Of a DNA stretch of 64,000 bases, positions 11,413 through 23,379 are shown piece by piece (the first letter of the stretch is position 1; every line of letters starts with the position of its first letter). Source of the stretch: Cladorhizidae sp. MBARI D1340-BT2 (Eukaryota; Porifera; Demospongiae; Poecilosclerida; Cladorhizidae); NCBI GenBank assembly GCA_028752905.1, contig JAQNBH010000009.1:29749976-29813975 (forward strand). The letters run 5' to 3'. The notes beneath the pieces were generated by a model. It had not been told where the DNA came from. It made no database searches and saw nothing but the letters and a program-made list of their open reading frames with translations. Position numbers and translations under genes: made by a program.

Positions 11413-11890
11413 GTGACCTCACTAAACACATGTAGCTGCAACAAGGATGCAGGGGGTAAAGGTCAGCCTACTGGTGAAGGCAGACCTTTTTAGCACAAAC
11501 TAGACCTCTTCCTAATCAAATAGCCACTAAATCAACACAAGGTGTTTATCCCTTTCTCCACCTCTGGTGTGGCTAAAGGCATGTTGGTAAATAAAATACA
11601 TTTATTTTTTGGACTACCCTCAAAACATTTAATGCAAATATTTCTTTGACTGCCTTCATTGCCACCTTGCAGATTAGTTAGCTCCATTAGTGGCTACTAC
11701 TTGCCCTTTTACACACGTGCTTCTAGTGACTATTATCTTGCTGCTCAATGCATGATTGGGCATCTTACAAGTCAAGTTGAATTGACTTTAGTTCTTGCAT
11801 TGCTCCAGCAATGTATATATGTAACTATCAAACTATGTTAATATAACACCAAGAAAAAGTGACATGACATTAATCAGTGAACAATTGTCA
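11413..11890 (+). repeat. long-period repeat: end of unit 2 and start of unit 3
   Basis: 11430-11600 continues module 3 (GATGCAGGGGGTAAAGGTCAG), and 11680-11850 repeats module 1 (GTGCTTCTAGTGACTATTAT, AATTGACTTTAGTTCTTGC). The unit is then cut off by the microsatellite. Confidence 0.65.
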
Positions 11891-11914
11891 TCCTAGACAT
11901 GTAATACTCTAACT

Positions 11915-12060
<146 letters not shown>

Positions 12061-12970
12061 AGCAAAATAGAGTTAAAAAGGGGTGATTTCTCATCTAAAG
12101 CCATTTAAATAGTATAAACAGTTCCATAATGTTGAAAAGAAAGCTAATGTGCCCATTTTGACAAGAATGAATGATTTCAAACATTATTTTCTCAAAACGC
12201 TCTACTTTCGGTTAAAACAGGATGCAGAGTTTATTTATTATAATTAAATTGGTAAGTGCGCCCGTATGGGCTCAAAAATCAAGGGTTAAAGAGTAGAAAT
12301 AGAACCATAATGTTGAAAAGGAATCTAATGTCCCCATTTTGACAAACATTAGCGATTTCAGACATTTGTTTCTCAAAACACTCAAAAACGTGTCATTTGG
12401 AGCAAAATAGAGCTTCTTTCATTTAAAAAGGGTAGATTTCTCACCAAAAGCTTTTATCTGTCATTTAAAGAGTAGAAACAGTTCCATAATGTTGAAAAGG
12501 AAACTAATCTGCCCAATTTTATGAGAATGAGTGATTTCAGATAGTTTCCTTAAAAAGCTTAATTTCTGGCAAAACCGAGCTTCTTTCGTTTAAAAAGTCG
12601 AGATTTCTCACCTAAGCCGTTTTCTGTCATTTAAAGAGTAGAAACAGTTCTATAATGTTGGGGAAAAAACTAATGTGCCGAATTTGACGAGTATGAGCCA
12701 TTTTAGACAGTTTTTCCTCAATACGCTCAAAAACATCCCATTTTGAGCAAAACAGAGCTTTTTTCGGTTAAATGGTTAGATTTCTCACCAAAAGCTCTTT
12801 TCTGTTATTTAAAGAGTAGAAACAGTTACATAATGTTGAAAAGGAATCTAATCTGCCCAATTTGATGAGAATGAGTGATTTCAGATAGTTTTTCCTTAAA
12901 AAGCTTAAAAACTTACAATTTGGAGCAAAACCGAGCTTCTTTCGGTTATAAAGTCGAGATTTCTCACTGC
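12061..12970. repeat. satellite, unit about 165-180 bp, about five copies
   Basis: Landmarks AGTAGAAACAGTTCCATAAT, AATGTTGAAAAGGAA and GAGATTTCTCACC recur. GATTTCTCA falls near 12085, 12437, 12602, 12778 and 12957. The second unit, near 12290, is more diverged. No coding potential. Confidence 0.9.
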
Positions 12971-13979
12971 AGCAAGATTATAGCGTGGGTAGACTAGTAT
13001 TTTACACTGCTTTCAGTAATTGAGACTGTAAATTTGTTATTTTGATTATGCCTTGGCAAGCAGCTATAATTGGAGAGTCTTAAATCAAGCCATGTTCTTA
13101 TAATATATGGTGGTTAATAGTGATGCGGTCCATAGCATCCTGATCAATGAGGTATCTACATTTCAGAGGTTGGATTAACGACATTCCACTGTATTACCAG
13201 TCGACTCCAGTGCACATAATAACAGAAAAATTATGGTAGCACATTTGTTATACCAATTGTAATTTTGGTAGGCCACTATTATAGATTGCTTGGACAAATA
13301 TTCATTCACTTTTTTGGTCATTAATCCAGTGGTAGCTATCTTATTATTCAAGGCCAAAATAAACTTATTGCATTGGATTATAATGCAGAATCCACTGAGA
13401 ACAAGGAACTCCACGTAATTCATTTTTAATGATATTAACACAAACATTCAGATTCTAACGTAATTGTTGTTTTATTTTCCTTGGGTCGGGGTTCATCATT
13501 GTGTCCTATCTAGAGCAGCGGCATTCTAGCTATAGGTAGATTCCCATGAACTAATCAGTACCCCCAGTCAAGCGGCATGTGATCTGTGATGATGTAGAGC
13601 CACTGTATTGGGCATCATTCAACTGCAGCGATGTCTCGATACTGCCTTTGAGCCATGGTCAGCTATGGTTAAGTCGAGCAGCCAATGAGCTAAGGTGATA
13701 ACGTAGCCAATTAGTCGAGTTGTTCTCAATCCTATTTCTAGGAGCTGGTTTAATACAAGCCACAGTCTGCAGAGGCGGCAACTAAACATTTGTTCAGCAG
13801 CGTCGATGTCAAGAGCGGTTACACGAGCTAGTCTAATCGATCTTTTGATAGCTATTTTGATGTCTACAGCTGCTTCAATCGATCTGGAAATGGTATCATA
13901 TTGATGGATATTCCACCAGTTTTCAGAGGACTGCAGTCAAGCATCATATATTATTGCGGGGGGAATAATAATAACAACA
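12971..13979. other. no gene recognised
   Basis: No family is recognisable in either strand. The minus-strand frame 13175-13447 is AT-rich and featureless. Confidence 0.5.
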
Positions 13980-14650
13980 TTTTCAATAATCAAAACTTGA
14001 AATTTACTCTCTCGACGTTTTGACCAGATGCTCTAGCCTTCATCAGAGATGCTAACACTCATGTGAGCTTGTTATATACCTGTAGAGAGCTATCAACAAC
14101 CTGATACAAACCAAAGAATTAAAAAAATTATGTGGCCCAAAAAAAAAAAAATAATAATAATAATAGCAAATTGAAAAAAATTAATAAAACCAATGATGCT
14201 CTAAAACATTTACCAAAAAATTATAATAATTTATGACTAATTCAAAAATTATGGTGGTTGTGGCCTCAAATCCAGGCTCTTGAGAGTCACCCACCTCACC
14301 CCCCCCCCGACCACCAACCCCCGATCTCCATCCCAACAGCAGCTAGGCAGGTACATTCCACAGTCTCGTTTGAACTGTTCACAGCTTGGTGCTAAGCTGA
14401 TGTGCAAAGCCTCCTTCACTAGCAGTTCCTTCTGTCATATGTCGTAGTCAAGATGGTGGTTTCCACACACAAAATGGGATATTTATTGCCCCTTGCAAGT
14501 TGAGCAACTGCACATTCCTCCATAGCACACTTTCCCCCTTAGTCTTGCATCTCATTATTCCTGATGAAGGCTAGAGCATCAAGTCAAAACGTCCAGATTG
14601 TAAAATTCAAGCTAATTATTGAGGTCATTTTAATTTTATTAAGTCTACTG
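13980..14650. mobile_element. inverted-repeat element with CTGATGAAGGCTAGAGCATC arms
   Basis: The left arm (about 13985-14045) and right arm (about 14558-14645) are inverted copies. Both contain CTGATGAAGGCTAGAGCATC, a GTCAAAACGTC block and an AAATTT/AATAATTGAGG edge. The interior is AT-rich with poly-C at 14301. The same motif recurs at 28.0 kb and 60.4 kb, with a diverged relative at 19.1 kb. No protein is encoded. Confidence 0.7.
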
Positions 14651-14816
14651 AGAGTCGTTGAGAATATAAAATTAAAAAATTTAAAAAAATCCTCTGGCTT
14701 TTGATGTTTTCACCGCTGTTAGTTTTGTTTCACAATTTTTAAGGCCAGTGGAAGTTGAGCGATGGTTCTATTCAAATAAAAGGAACGTAAATTTCATTTG
14801 GACATTTCATAATTGT

Positions 14817-15060
14817 CAAGCGCAAGTTGTTATAGTTTTTCTTCACAAGTTGTTAGCACTGCTATGTCTCAGAGAAGTGATATCTCAGCCCAAAAGCCCA
14901 TGAGAAGGAAATTATCAAATCCTTGGGACCATGTCAGCAAATGTTGGACTAGTATGTAGCATACAATACTTTCCTCCTCTTAGGTGGGGGAGATATATCT
15001 CCACCATGAGCCATAGCAGTGCTACAACTTGTGAAGAAAAACTAAAACAACTTGCGCTTG
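14817..15060. mobile_element. 244-bp MITE-like element
   Basis: The outer roughly 48 bp are near-perfect inverted repeats beginning CAAGCGCAAGTTGTT and containing TTTTTCTTCACAAGTTGT. The interior is unique. No clear target duplication, so the superfamily is not assigned. Confidence 0.8.
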
Positions 15061-15359
15061 TTAGCTATCATCAAACAGCATTAGATTACTAGCGTAGATT
15101 ATTATATACCAAAAATTAAACAAAAAATTAACAGTACTGCACGTGTTGATAGAGATTAGACATTGGTTGGTCCATCTTGCTGATAGTAAGCTATCTTGCT
15201 CGGTCGTTTTGGACATTGGTTGGAGTTTGGCCGGTGGCTGCCCGCCAGTTTGTGCACCAGAGTGTCACAAATTCTTCTGCATTTGCCTTCTGCCTAGATT
15301 TAACAGTTCAACCCTTCTCAAGAATCCAGTAGTTCCCAGTCATGTGGTTCAGTGCAATA

Positions 15360-16330
15360 ACCCTTACAACTAACCTGCAGCTTGCACAGGATAATCTTCT
15401 CTTCGGCCTTCTTCTCCTCCACCTCCCGGAACAAATACCTAGGGCCCAGCACCTTCTTATTGATCTGGGTAGGGGCCAGGAATCCCTCATACATAACGAA
15501 GATCTCTGCGGACTCCAAATGGGAAGCTTGAGGCTTGGTAGAGTGGATGGACTTGAAGAGCTGCTGAGCACCTACATGAATGGCTGGTAATTTTGGAGCT
15601 AAAAACCTGAAATGCATCTATATTTGTGAGAATAAGCAAGCAAGAGAGGGCAGCTGAAAAATTAAGTTGCCCCTTTAATACTGGTTGGCCAACAAACAAA
15701 TGTTACAATTCCTAATCAGCCACATATTTGAATCATGTATCAGTCTGGCTACTTGTATGTTAGTGATAAAAAGGTTTTCAATAATGACGACCTTTTACTA
15801 CAATAACCACTCCTCTATGGGGATACACTGAACCAATATAACACTGGATTGAAGTAGGTTGACAAAGCTCTATGGCAACACACACTGGATCAACATCAGA
15901 CTGGGTTGAGGCAGGTTGAAGTAGATTGACAAGAGCTTTATGTCAACACACATGGGACCAACATCACATTGGCTTGAGGTAGATTGAAGTAGGTTGACAA
16001 TAGCCACACTATATTATTCTGGGTTGAGGAAGGTCAAGTAAGTTGACAATAACTCTATGGGGATACACACTAGATGAACATGTCACTGGGTTGAGGCAGG
16101 TTGACAACCAAACAAACTAACTTTTGTAATGAACCATCCTCCATCTCGCAAGAACCCACAAGCCAACTTGAGCGAAGCCAGGCTGAGTTCGTCCTGAGAG
16201 AAGGTGTCTTGCACGCACACAGTGCCAACATTGGGGGCTCCATCATTCAGCACACAGTCAACTTTCCACGTCTTCAACTCCCTTTGCAGCAGTTGCAGAA
16301 GTGATTGACAAGTAATTACAAGGTGTAGTA
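15360..16330 (-). pseudogene. FTSJ3/Spb1-type rRNA 2'-O-methyltransferase, fragment
   Basis: Spb1/FTSJ3 methylates the ribose of pre-rRNA in the nucleolus, using an FtsJ fold. One exon (about 16310-16105) carries [14 protein letters not shown], the family's conserved D-G-A-P-N-V segment, then [20 protein letters not shown] and a lysine followed by donor GTTAGT. After an intron of about 480 bp ending in TGCATTTCAG near 15607, the next exon has QQLFKSIHSTKPQASHLESA and EIFVMYEGFLAP, ending at KLQ with donor GTTAGT near 15360. In the second exon the frame is broken twice and a TAG lies where a Trp would be expected, so it is not functional. The retained intron points to a duplicated rather than retrocopied fragment. 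The N-terminal SAM-binding start and the long Spb1 C-terminal region are absent. Confidence 0.82.
15796..16110. repeat. minisatellite inside the FTSJ3-like intron
   Basis: About four copies of a 65-75 bp unit containing GGGTTGAGGCAGGTTGA, a GTTGACAA block and CTATGGCAACACACACTGGA. It makes up most of the intron. Confidence 0.8.
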
Positions 16331-16409
16331 GAGGAGATTTAATAGGAGTGGAATGGTGAACTATTAACTTCCTAATATAACCATCCGTATTACCTCTGCA
16401 TGACACGAG

Positions 16410-18580
16410 GGGTCTGGGAGGTGGGAGGGGAGGAGTTCTGTTACAGGAAATGTCCGCCCTCCATTTTTTAGACTCAAGTTATCAGGTGATTATTTTTAGT
16501 TCTAGATAGGTCTGCAAGAACAGAGAAAATATGATGTGACAAAAGGATGAGAGCTGTACAGGTGGGTATGGGGATGTTCTAGCTGGAGTAAGGGTTTTAA
16601 CTTCCATCCAACTAACAAGTTCTATTAAACGGGAGGACAAGACCGCTTTATTTTAGGAACTTTACCTACAATTATTTTAATTTTTTTACTGTTTCACTGA
16701 TATACTAACTGTTTCAAGTGTCAGCTCATTATCAACCTCTTGAGTTATGATAGATTTTATGCTGACAGTTCATTATATACCAGTTGAAAATGGACGAGAA
16801 GAAGCGTAAATAACATAGTTTCTCACAGAAGTGAATAATTGTTGATAATTCATCCCTTATGAAATAAGAGTCCACTCTTGTGTGCTCATTTCACATGCTA
16901 GTAGCTAGTATTCAAATTGGACTAGTAGGAGAAATATACATAGAAACATTACAGTGTCTGTGATTGCTGTTAACTTGGTGATTAGCCTTTAGGGTATGAA
17001 ATAATTTTTATATTATTATTATTGTATTTTTAATGGATTTATTGCTATTGCAAGTAATTGGTTGATTGATACACAAAGCACACAGAAGAGGCTATCTTTT
17101 ATGACCAAAATGAGTAAAAATCAATGAAGCATTAAAAAGTTCAGGTATTTTGTTTTTAGGGAGAAAAAACACAAAAATGGTCATAACAAAGAGACATTAC
17201 AACACTTGCGATGTCAGAGTGAGATGCATGTTTTCATGTTTTCTTGAATTTTTTTTAATTTCAATATCCCAATCAACCAATTTAATTTTTATGTTGTCAG
17301 GCTTGACTATATATATCTCATCAGAAAACGACTGGATTAGGGGTGGGACTATTCAAAACACAAAGCAATGCAAGAGCTTAATTACAACCGAAAAAATTGA
17401 AATAGTTATGCGGTTTTATGTAATGAGTCTCTTCTTCCGATGACAACCAGAATGCTGCATTGATTGGAATCTCACTACAATCACACTGAGATGCCATCAA
17501 AGTTGAGAACTGGAGAACAACGTGGCATGCGCAGGAGCAGACTTTTATACCCCCCTTCGCCAGATAGTGCAAAAATTACGGAATAGCATTGAGTGATATT
17601 TTAGGCAAGTTTCAAGTCTTGGCCATAAATGTTTATTGTATTAGGAATGATCCAAGTTACAGTGTTATTCTGGTTTCTTCGAATTCATCGCGCAGAGGTG
17701 GGCGATGAAATGGATGGATACAAAGTATCATAACTCGAGAATGATTGACAAAAAAGTGTATAAACTTGAAATGCAGTTAGTATAATAGTGAAGGTATAGA
17801 ATAACAGGAAAATAATAATTTAAAAAAAATGTATACTCCTCCCTTAGATGCAGTGAGAGAGATAAGGCAATCCTGTTTTCAATTATAGAATTGAGGGCAT
17901 TTCACAATATGTCATGATATTTGCATCACTCTGGGTTACATTGAACTCTGACACTGAAGTTTCACCCGCAGCTTGAATTTCAAATTTCGCCTAAATTATA
18001 AAACTCTACCCATTAATTAATGAACCAATGAAGTCATATACAGACATATACAAAGAAAGTTCATCACTGCCTCCACCAAACTTTCCACATTCAATTCTTC
18101 CTTGGAGATACTTTTAGTGGAAAGCACACCACCATGTGTCAATTGAATAACTGGAACTGAATGGAACTTGAATCCATTCAAGCAATTTCATGTTCACAAT
18201 ACCACAAAATTGATGCAAGCATCGCTAGTGTGAGCAGCATATAGCGCACCAGCATTTACCATGATAACTACAATTTTCAGGTGTCCAAGCTAGCAATCAC
18301 TAAATGAGGCATGGTCAACTCGGGCATAGATATGCATACCAGTATTCAGCAGATACAAATTTACTGTTAGCATCAAAGTGTTTGAAAAGCTCTTCAAAAT
18401 TGATCAGGCCCAGGATTGTGAAGTTGTTGCCTAGCAGACAATATTTCATTAAGTACTGGGCTTCAGGTAGCCACTAACTACAAAGAAGAAACTAAACTTT
18501 TGTTTATCATAGAATCCAAAGCACTGGTTCAATGAGCAATAAACTTTGAAGTTGATTGAGGAAGGCATTGCTCAATATGT
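16410..18580. other. no gene recognised
   Basis: AT-rich sequence without recognisable domains. The minus-strand frame at 17378-17572 has several Cys residues but no known pattern. Confidence 0.45.
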
Positions 18581-18589
18581 TGTGAAGAA

Positions 18590-19029
18590 ACGAGCAGAAC
18601 TGTAAGTAGCTGCTGCACACAAGGCACTGGTGTTTTAAGAGGGCAAGTGACACAGAAGGTCAAACACGAGTTATCGTCATTAAATTGCAAGTTCGTTCTA
18701 GTTCCTGCTAACATGACATTGTTTTCAGCCACTTCATCTAACGGTCAATAGGTCAGCCCAAAAAATCAGATAATACAATGATGCAACAACTTGAGAGTGG
18801 GAAGCAGCTTGGAGATGTTGATGCTGTGAAGCAACAACTTGAGAGTGAGAAGCAACTTGAAGATGTTGAAGTTGATTTTCGCTCAACCACGTGGCTAGTG
18901 AAGATGTATAACTTCTTCACCACCTGTGTTAAAGGATGGAAGAAGGCAGGTGTACTTGGACTATTGGATGGCAGCACTGAAATTCCAACTGAAGACCCTT
19001 TTCAGACATTCAAATTATCTCAATGAACT
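18590..19029 (+). pseudogene. pogo/Tigger (DDE_1) transposase, C-terminal relic
   Basis: Three short frames together resemble the end of a Tigger DDE_1 domain. First comes VLVPANMTLF near 18695 (the family's F-V-P-A-N block), then QPLHLTVNRSAQKIR in another frame near 18735. Last is a longer frame ending at 19026 with WLVKMYNFFT, VKGWKKAGVLGLLDGS and TEDPF. Within the frame, a duplicated stretch gives two copies of QQLESGKQLGDV-like residues, a local 45-bp tandem duplication. The catalytic D..D region upstream is not recognisable. I am fairly sure of the family and certain it is defective. Confidence 0.65.
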
Positions 19030-20192
19030 CTATCTTGAGATAATAACATTAAAATCACCTCAATAATCAACTTCAAATTGTATTCCCTAGATGTTTCGAC
19101 TAGAATAATTATTGGTATTATAATAACAACAACATACAATTCGTCAATGTTGGCATCCATGTTGGTGATAATAAAAAAATATAGCCTCACCCTCCTTTCA
19201 CATGTACTGTAGGAGTGACTTCATCTCCGGTTATATATATGCTCATGAAATTCCATAACAATGCCGGTCTTCCTAAAATAGCACCTGCCAATAATACTAG
19301 CACCGAGGGCTTCCTCGAGCCACTGCTGTCTAGGACTTACTAGGACTGCAGAAAATTGGGGCCTGCAGGAATTTAGGTCCACAACTTTGACTGCCTGTAA
19401 CTGAAGCATTTATATTTGTGCATCAGTTTTGGTATTACAAGAGAGCACACAGAAAGAGCTATCGTTTAAGCTTTATATCAACTTCATAGAATGAAGTATG
19501 CAGAATTTATGGATTCCAAAATCATAACAACAGGTTGTTGTTTTTACTTTTTAACTCAACACAGGTGACAGACAATTGCCTCTGACACATGTGAGGTCTT
19601 TACCTTTGTGATGAAATTTAACTGCCTAACAATTACATCATGAAATATAAATATTCTTTCAATCAGGTTTGTGTATTTAGTGCCAACATTTCATCTTAAA
19701 TACTTCAGCCCTGATGAAGACATACGTATTTCACTAGAAACATTAAAAACAAAACAGTTGATTGAAATAGAAATATTCATGTCACCTGATAATAATAATT
19801 TAGAAGATGTTCTTTCACTTGATACTTCAATATCTAAGCAATAGGTTGGACGAGAGGAAGGTAGCAGTAGAGGAGAGTACCAGATAGTATAAGAACCTTT
19901 TGGAGAAGGAGGAAAGTTAGTTGGGAATGTAGATTTTAAGTGTGTGGCAGAAAACTTGTTACAGATAGATACTATATTTTATTACCAGATAATTTAGCTA
20001 GCAATATAATATATAAAATTATAAGAGCTAGAGCTGGTATAATGTTCAAGCTATCAACTTTGTTATTATATATAGTATATAGTTATTGCAATTCTTTCAC
20101 TGTTATAGCTATCAATATGTACTGATTTCATCTCACTCGCCTGGAAACTGATCTGAATCACTATCATCTACGGGTACACAGAATCATAATCT
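19030..20192. other. repeat fragments, no gene
   Basis: 19050-19120 is a diverged arm of the GTCAAAACGTC-type repeat. 19420-19570 matches an arm of the foldback family at 48.7 kb (GAGAGCACACAGAAAGAGCT and a poly-T edge). A CTGATGAAGACATACG block with GAAAC downstream lies near 19705. Nothing else recognised. Confidence 0.5.
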
Positions 20193-20300
20193 ATGTATAC
20201 CTGCTTCACAGCTATGTATACCTACTTCACAGCATCATCTTCTATGTATACGTGCTTCACAGCATTATCTTCTATGTATGTGCTTCACAGTGTTTTCTTT
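20193..20300 (+). repeat. short tandem repeat, unit about 25-31 bp
   Basis: Four copies of a unit around TATGTATACCTGCTTCACAG. Confidence 0.85.
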
Positions 20301-21587
20301 GTCACTGCTCTCGCCATAAAGAAGGTGATGTTGTGGTCAAGCAGCTCCAAAGTCCCTTCTCAGTCAAACCGCTAATGTCATTTATGTTGTTCTGTTGAGC
20401 CTTGAGATAGGCCCTCACTAAGTATATGCAAGCAATAAATGACTAGGACAACTGGAAGGAGATGGAAAAACATGATAATTGAACTTTGACCTCACATATG
20501 ACACTTTCCATGAGGTAAATTTTCTTGCAAGTTAGCTTATTGTTACATATGGTGCATTTAATCATCAGTAAAACTGTTAAAACAGATTTCAAGAAAAAAT
20601 TTTTTCACAGAGTAAATGGACAATAATTTAGTTCAGTTTCAGGGACATGACGATGACTTTTGTACTTTTTTAAAGCACCTTTTCCAACCATTATCTCTTC
20701 TCTGTATGCTCTGTGTACTCACGTATTTCTGTCTGCTGAATACTAACAGAATCCATTGCAGTATGTATAATTTCTCCAAACCATTAAACGAGTAATCACA
20801 ATTGGCACATGTATACTGTTTTGCTTGACCCCACACATTTTCAATGGGATTTACTTAGCAGTGGAATTTTGGCAGAAATATTGCTCTGTGCTCCCTGCTT
20901 GTGAAAAGCTCTTCCACCTTCGATTTTTTTGGTTTGAAAGTCTTCCATTGTCTCAAGCTTCTTGATCATGTCTGCTTTCAACATGACAGTAGTGTTAACA
21001 TTGTGTTCTTGGAGCACTTTTCGCAGGCCGTTCTGTTTACCACTTCCAGTTACGGAAAATTCAACCTGCTCCATTATCATTAACCAAGTGCTCCAAATTT
21101 AAAAACAATTCTTGCTGCCATAGGAATAACTGGGTGTGTTTCCTTAGCTTCAACATGTTCGTGTGGGATTAGACGTAAAAGCCATTGTGTTCGTCAATGA
21201 AGTCACTGATCATCAACCACGAATAGCACCTTTGGGATGAATAGCCAACTTTCCCTCCTCTATCCATTACCACGACTGGCCTTCATTGGCATGAAAGCTT
21301 GATTCATCATGGTGGATTGCCAATTGTTTCCTCGGTCACTCCATCTACACACAAAGGAGGCGGCAAGTGAGTTAACCCTTTAACGATCACGGGCGCTTTA
21401 AAGCGCCCAAGAAGTCTCGCAGTTAAAAAATTCATAAAAAATAGATCGTTGAACTTACCCCCATAAAAAACTTATTAAACGACGCCTAAAACGTAGCTCT
21501 ATTACATGGTATTCACAAAACATTGACAGCATAACGGTTGCTAAGGACTTTGAACCCAGAAACTCACACGGAAATCATGGCTAATGC

Positions 21588-21842
21588 TTGAACGTTAGCG
21601 ATGTGCTGCATTTACTGGAAGACGACGATTTCGGCCTTTCTGAAGCGGATGACAGTGATTTTGAAGGCGAAGGTTTTGAGAGCTACCTTCCCAGAGCAAA
21701 CCCTGAGCTTAGTGACTCAGAAGTAACGGAGGAAGATGAAGATCCAATAGTTATAGTTTCTGATGACCGCTCCAGCTCTAGTGATAAGTGTCTTACTCGG
21801 CCTTTAGGTAAGTATTACTGTTCAAAAAGGTATAGAATATAA
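21588..21842 (+). pseudogene. piggyBac N-terminal exon remnant
   Basis: The frame is strongly acidic (DVLHLLEDDDFGLSEADDSD and EVTEEDEDPIVIV), typical of the piggyBac transposase N-terminus. A possible donor GTAAGT lies near 21807. The catalytic domain is absent from the 0.93 kb element, so it can at most be mobilised in trans. Confidence 0.65.
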
Positions 21843-21912
21843 AAATATCTGTTTCTATGTCCATAGTTTTTGGATCTACACAAAGTCACAGCAGTCCCAC
21901 CATCCCACCTCT

Positions 21913-21959
21913 CAAATACCTAACAGTCACGATGTCTCATCGTGACTGCTGGGTATTTG
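21913..21959. repeat. 47-bp hairpin
   Basis: Arms CAAATACC..CAGTCACGATG and CATCGTGACTG..GGTATTTG pair with a few mismatches around a short loop, inside the 0.93 kb element. Confidence 0.8.
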
Positions 21960-23379
21960 ACCTTTGTGATGTAGGCTTTCTTCTGTTTTTCATAATTACA
22001 TGCTGCAGTCTGGTCATTATGGTTGAAATTTGTGTACCTGCAAATGTATAAAACATGTTATCATAACATATACTTGAAAATAGAACAATAATTGCCTTGA
22101 AATTCAAAAATTAATTACTAAAACCACAATTACAACCACACACTTTATTGCTAGGCAACATAAACCACACCTACATATGAAGTAACTATGTGTAATTCCA
22201 AAAATATATGGTTGCTATAGACTTTAATAAATATTTGAGACAATACAGTTAATTTTAGTAATGGTAGCAATATATATTTTTTAAACCCGCCCGTGAAAGT
22301 GTTAACTCCAAGATTTTAATTTTCCGCAGATACATGCGACGATATTCTCTCCCATCATCATGCTCAAGACCGTCAAAGTATATGGCTTTCTTTAGAGATG
22401 TAGGTGAGAAATCAAGATCATACAGCCACTTTCTGGCTGTTTATGGAGTGATGGAACGAGAAAAACCAGGTGGTAAGTGAGAATTTGGTAACATCTCTGA
22501 ATTTACCCTGGTTGCAAATTTTGCAGCAGTCATAATTGGCTCACTTTTCCTTTATGTAACCGTGCCAATGCTTTCAATCTGCAGTGTTCATCATCCACAA
22601 CATAATAATGGCCGAATGTGCTTGCCTTGTGCTGATCCAGTAAACTCTCCCTTGCACTGGTAGAAATCTTTCATCCTGCCTCCTCTGATTGTCTTTTCAT
22701 TGAAACCAACCACTAAACCAGCTTCAGTAGTTGTAGCAACATAAGCTAGGCCAAAACGCTTTCGAAATATAATATTATCCATTATGGTAATGGCAATCAT
22801 TCTAACAGTGTCCTTTGGCTGGCAATGCATCCACTCACTATAAGCCTCTTGTGCATCTTCTGAGAAAGGAAATTCGTTCTCTGGCTCAAACTCATCTTCA
22901 GATGATGGCAGTATCCGAGGGAAAGCAAACAATTCATCAAGCTCGCCAAAACTGCTTGAATGTAAGTCAACTTCCTCCCTCTGCTGTTTAGCAGCTCTTG
23001 CTACAGCTGCTTTGTCAGCATGGTGCTTCTTTGGACCATCAGGACTTTTTTTGGGGTACATCGTCACTCATAGTCACCCTCCAAAACTTGCTATACTTCA
23101 GAGAAAGAAGCCCAACTGATTCAGTCGCAGGAGTTGTCATGGAAACATGCCACACCCAATTTTTGTATTGTACTAAAATCCCATAGAGTTTCTAAATGCA
23201 CCAGGTGCAGCTAAAAGTGGTATCATTTTAAAAGAAATTTTGAGCTGAGCATTATGGTGCAAGAAATTTTGGGCAAAAAGTAAGTGTTGGTAAGTTTCAG
23301 TACAAAGTTCGCATGGACATTAATGACTTCCTGCACTATACACATATTTTAATATTGAAGTTGAGTTTTTTATTTGAAC

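Larger units (their letters stand above)
21372..22305 (+). mobile_element. TTAA-flanked piggyBac derivative, 0.93 kb
   Basis: TTAA at 21372-21375 and 22302-22305. The ends read CCCTTTAACGATCACGGGCG and, inverted, CACTTTCACGGGCGGG, so the terminal repeats match. An 18-bp perfect palindrome, GGGCGCTTTAAAGCGCCC (21391-21408), lies 15 bp inside the left end. It carries only the N-terminal transposase exon. It is inserted in the older DDE_3-like pseudogene, whose blocks resume on both sides. Confidence 0.87.
20639..23067 (-). pseudogene. DDE_3-like transposase, split and broken
   Basis: Reads from 23067 downwards. The start is basic (MTMYPKKSPDGPKK). Next is GLVVGFNEKTIRGGRMKDFY, the helix-turn-helix region of a transposase-like family I associate with cnidarians, sponges and fungi. 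Around 22550-22330 come LPPGFSRSIT, a stop, WLYDLDFSPTSLKKAIYFDG and a run to YRRMYLRK. The reading is then interrupted by a TTAA-flanked insert (21372-22305). It resumes with SDFIDEHNGF near 21200, then GLRKVLQEHNVNTT, an FHKQG segment, and near 20840 an N-P-I-E-N-V-W-G-Q-A-K motif holding the likely catalytic Glu. It ends near 20639. Stops and frameshifts occur throughout. The family is recognised from memory of conserved blocks; the superfamily name is less sure. Confidence 0.72.
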
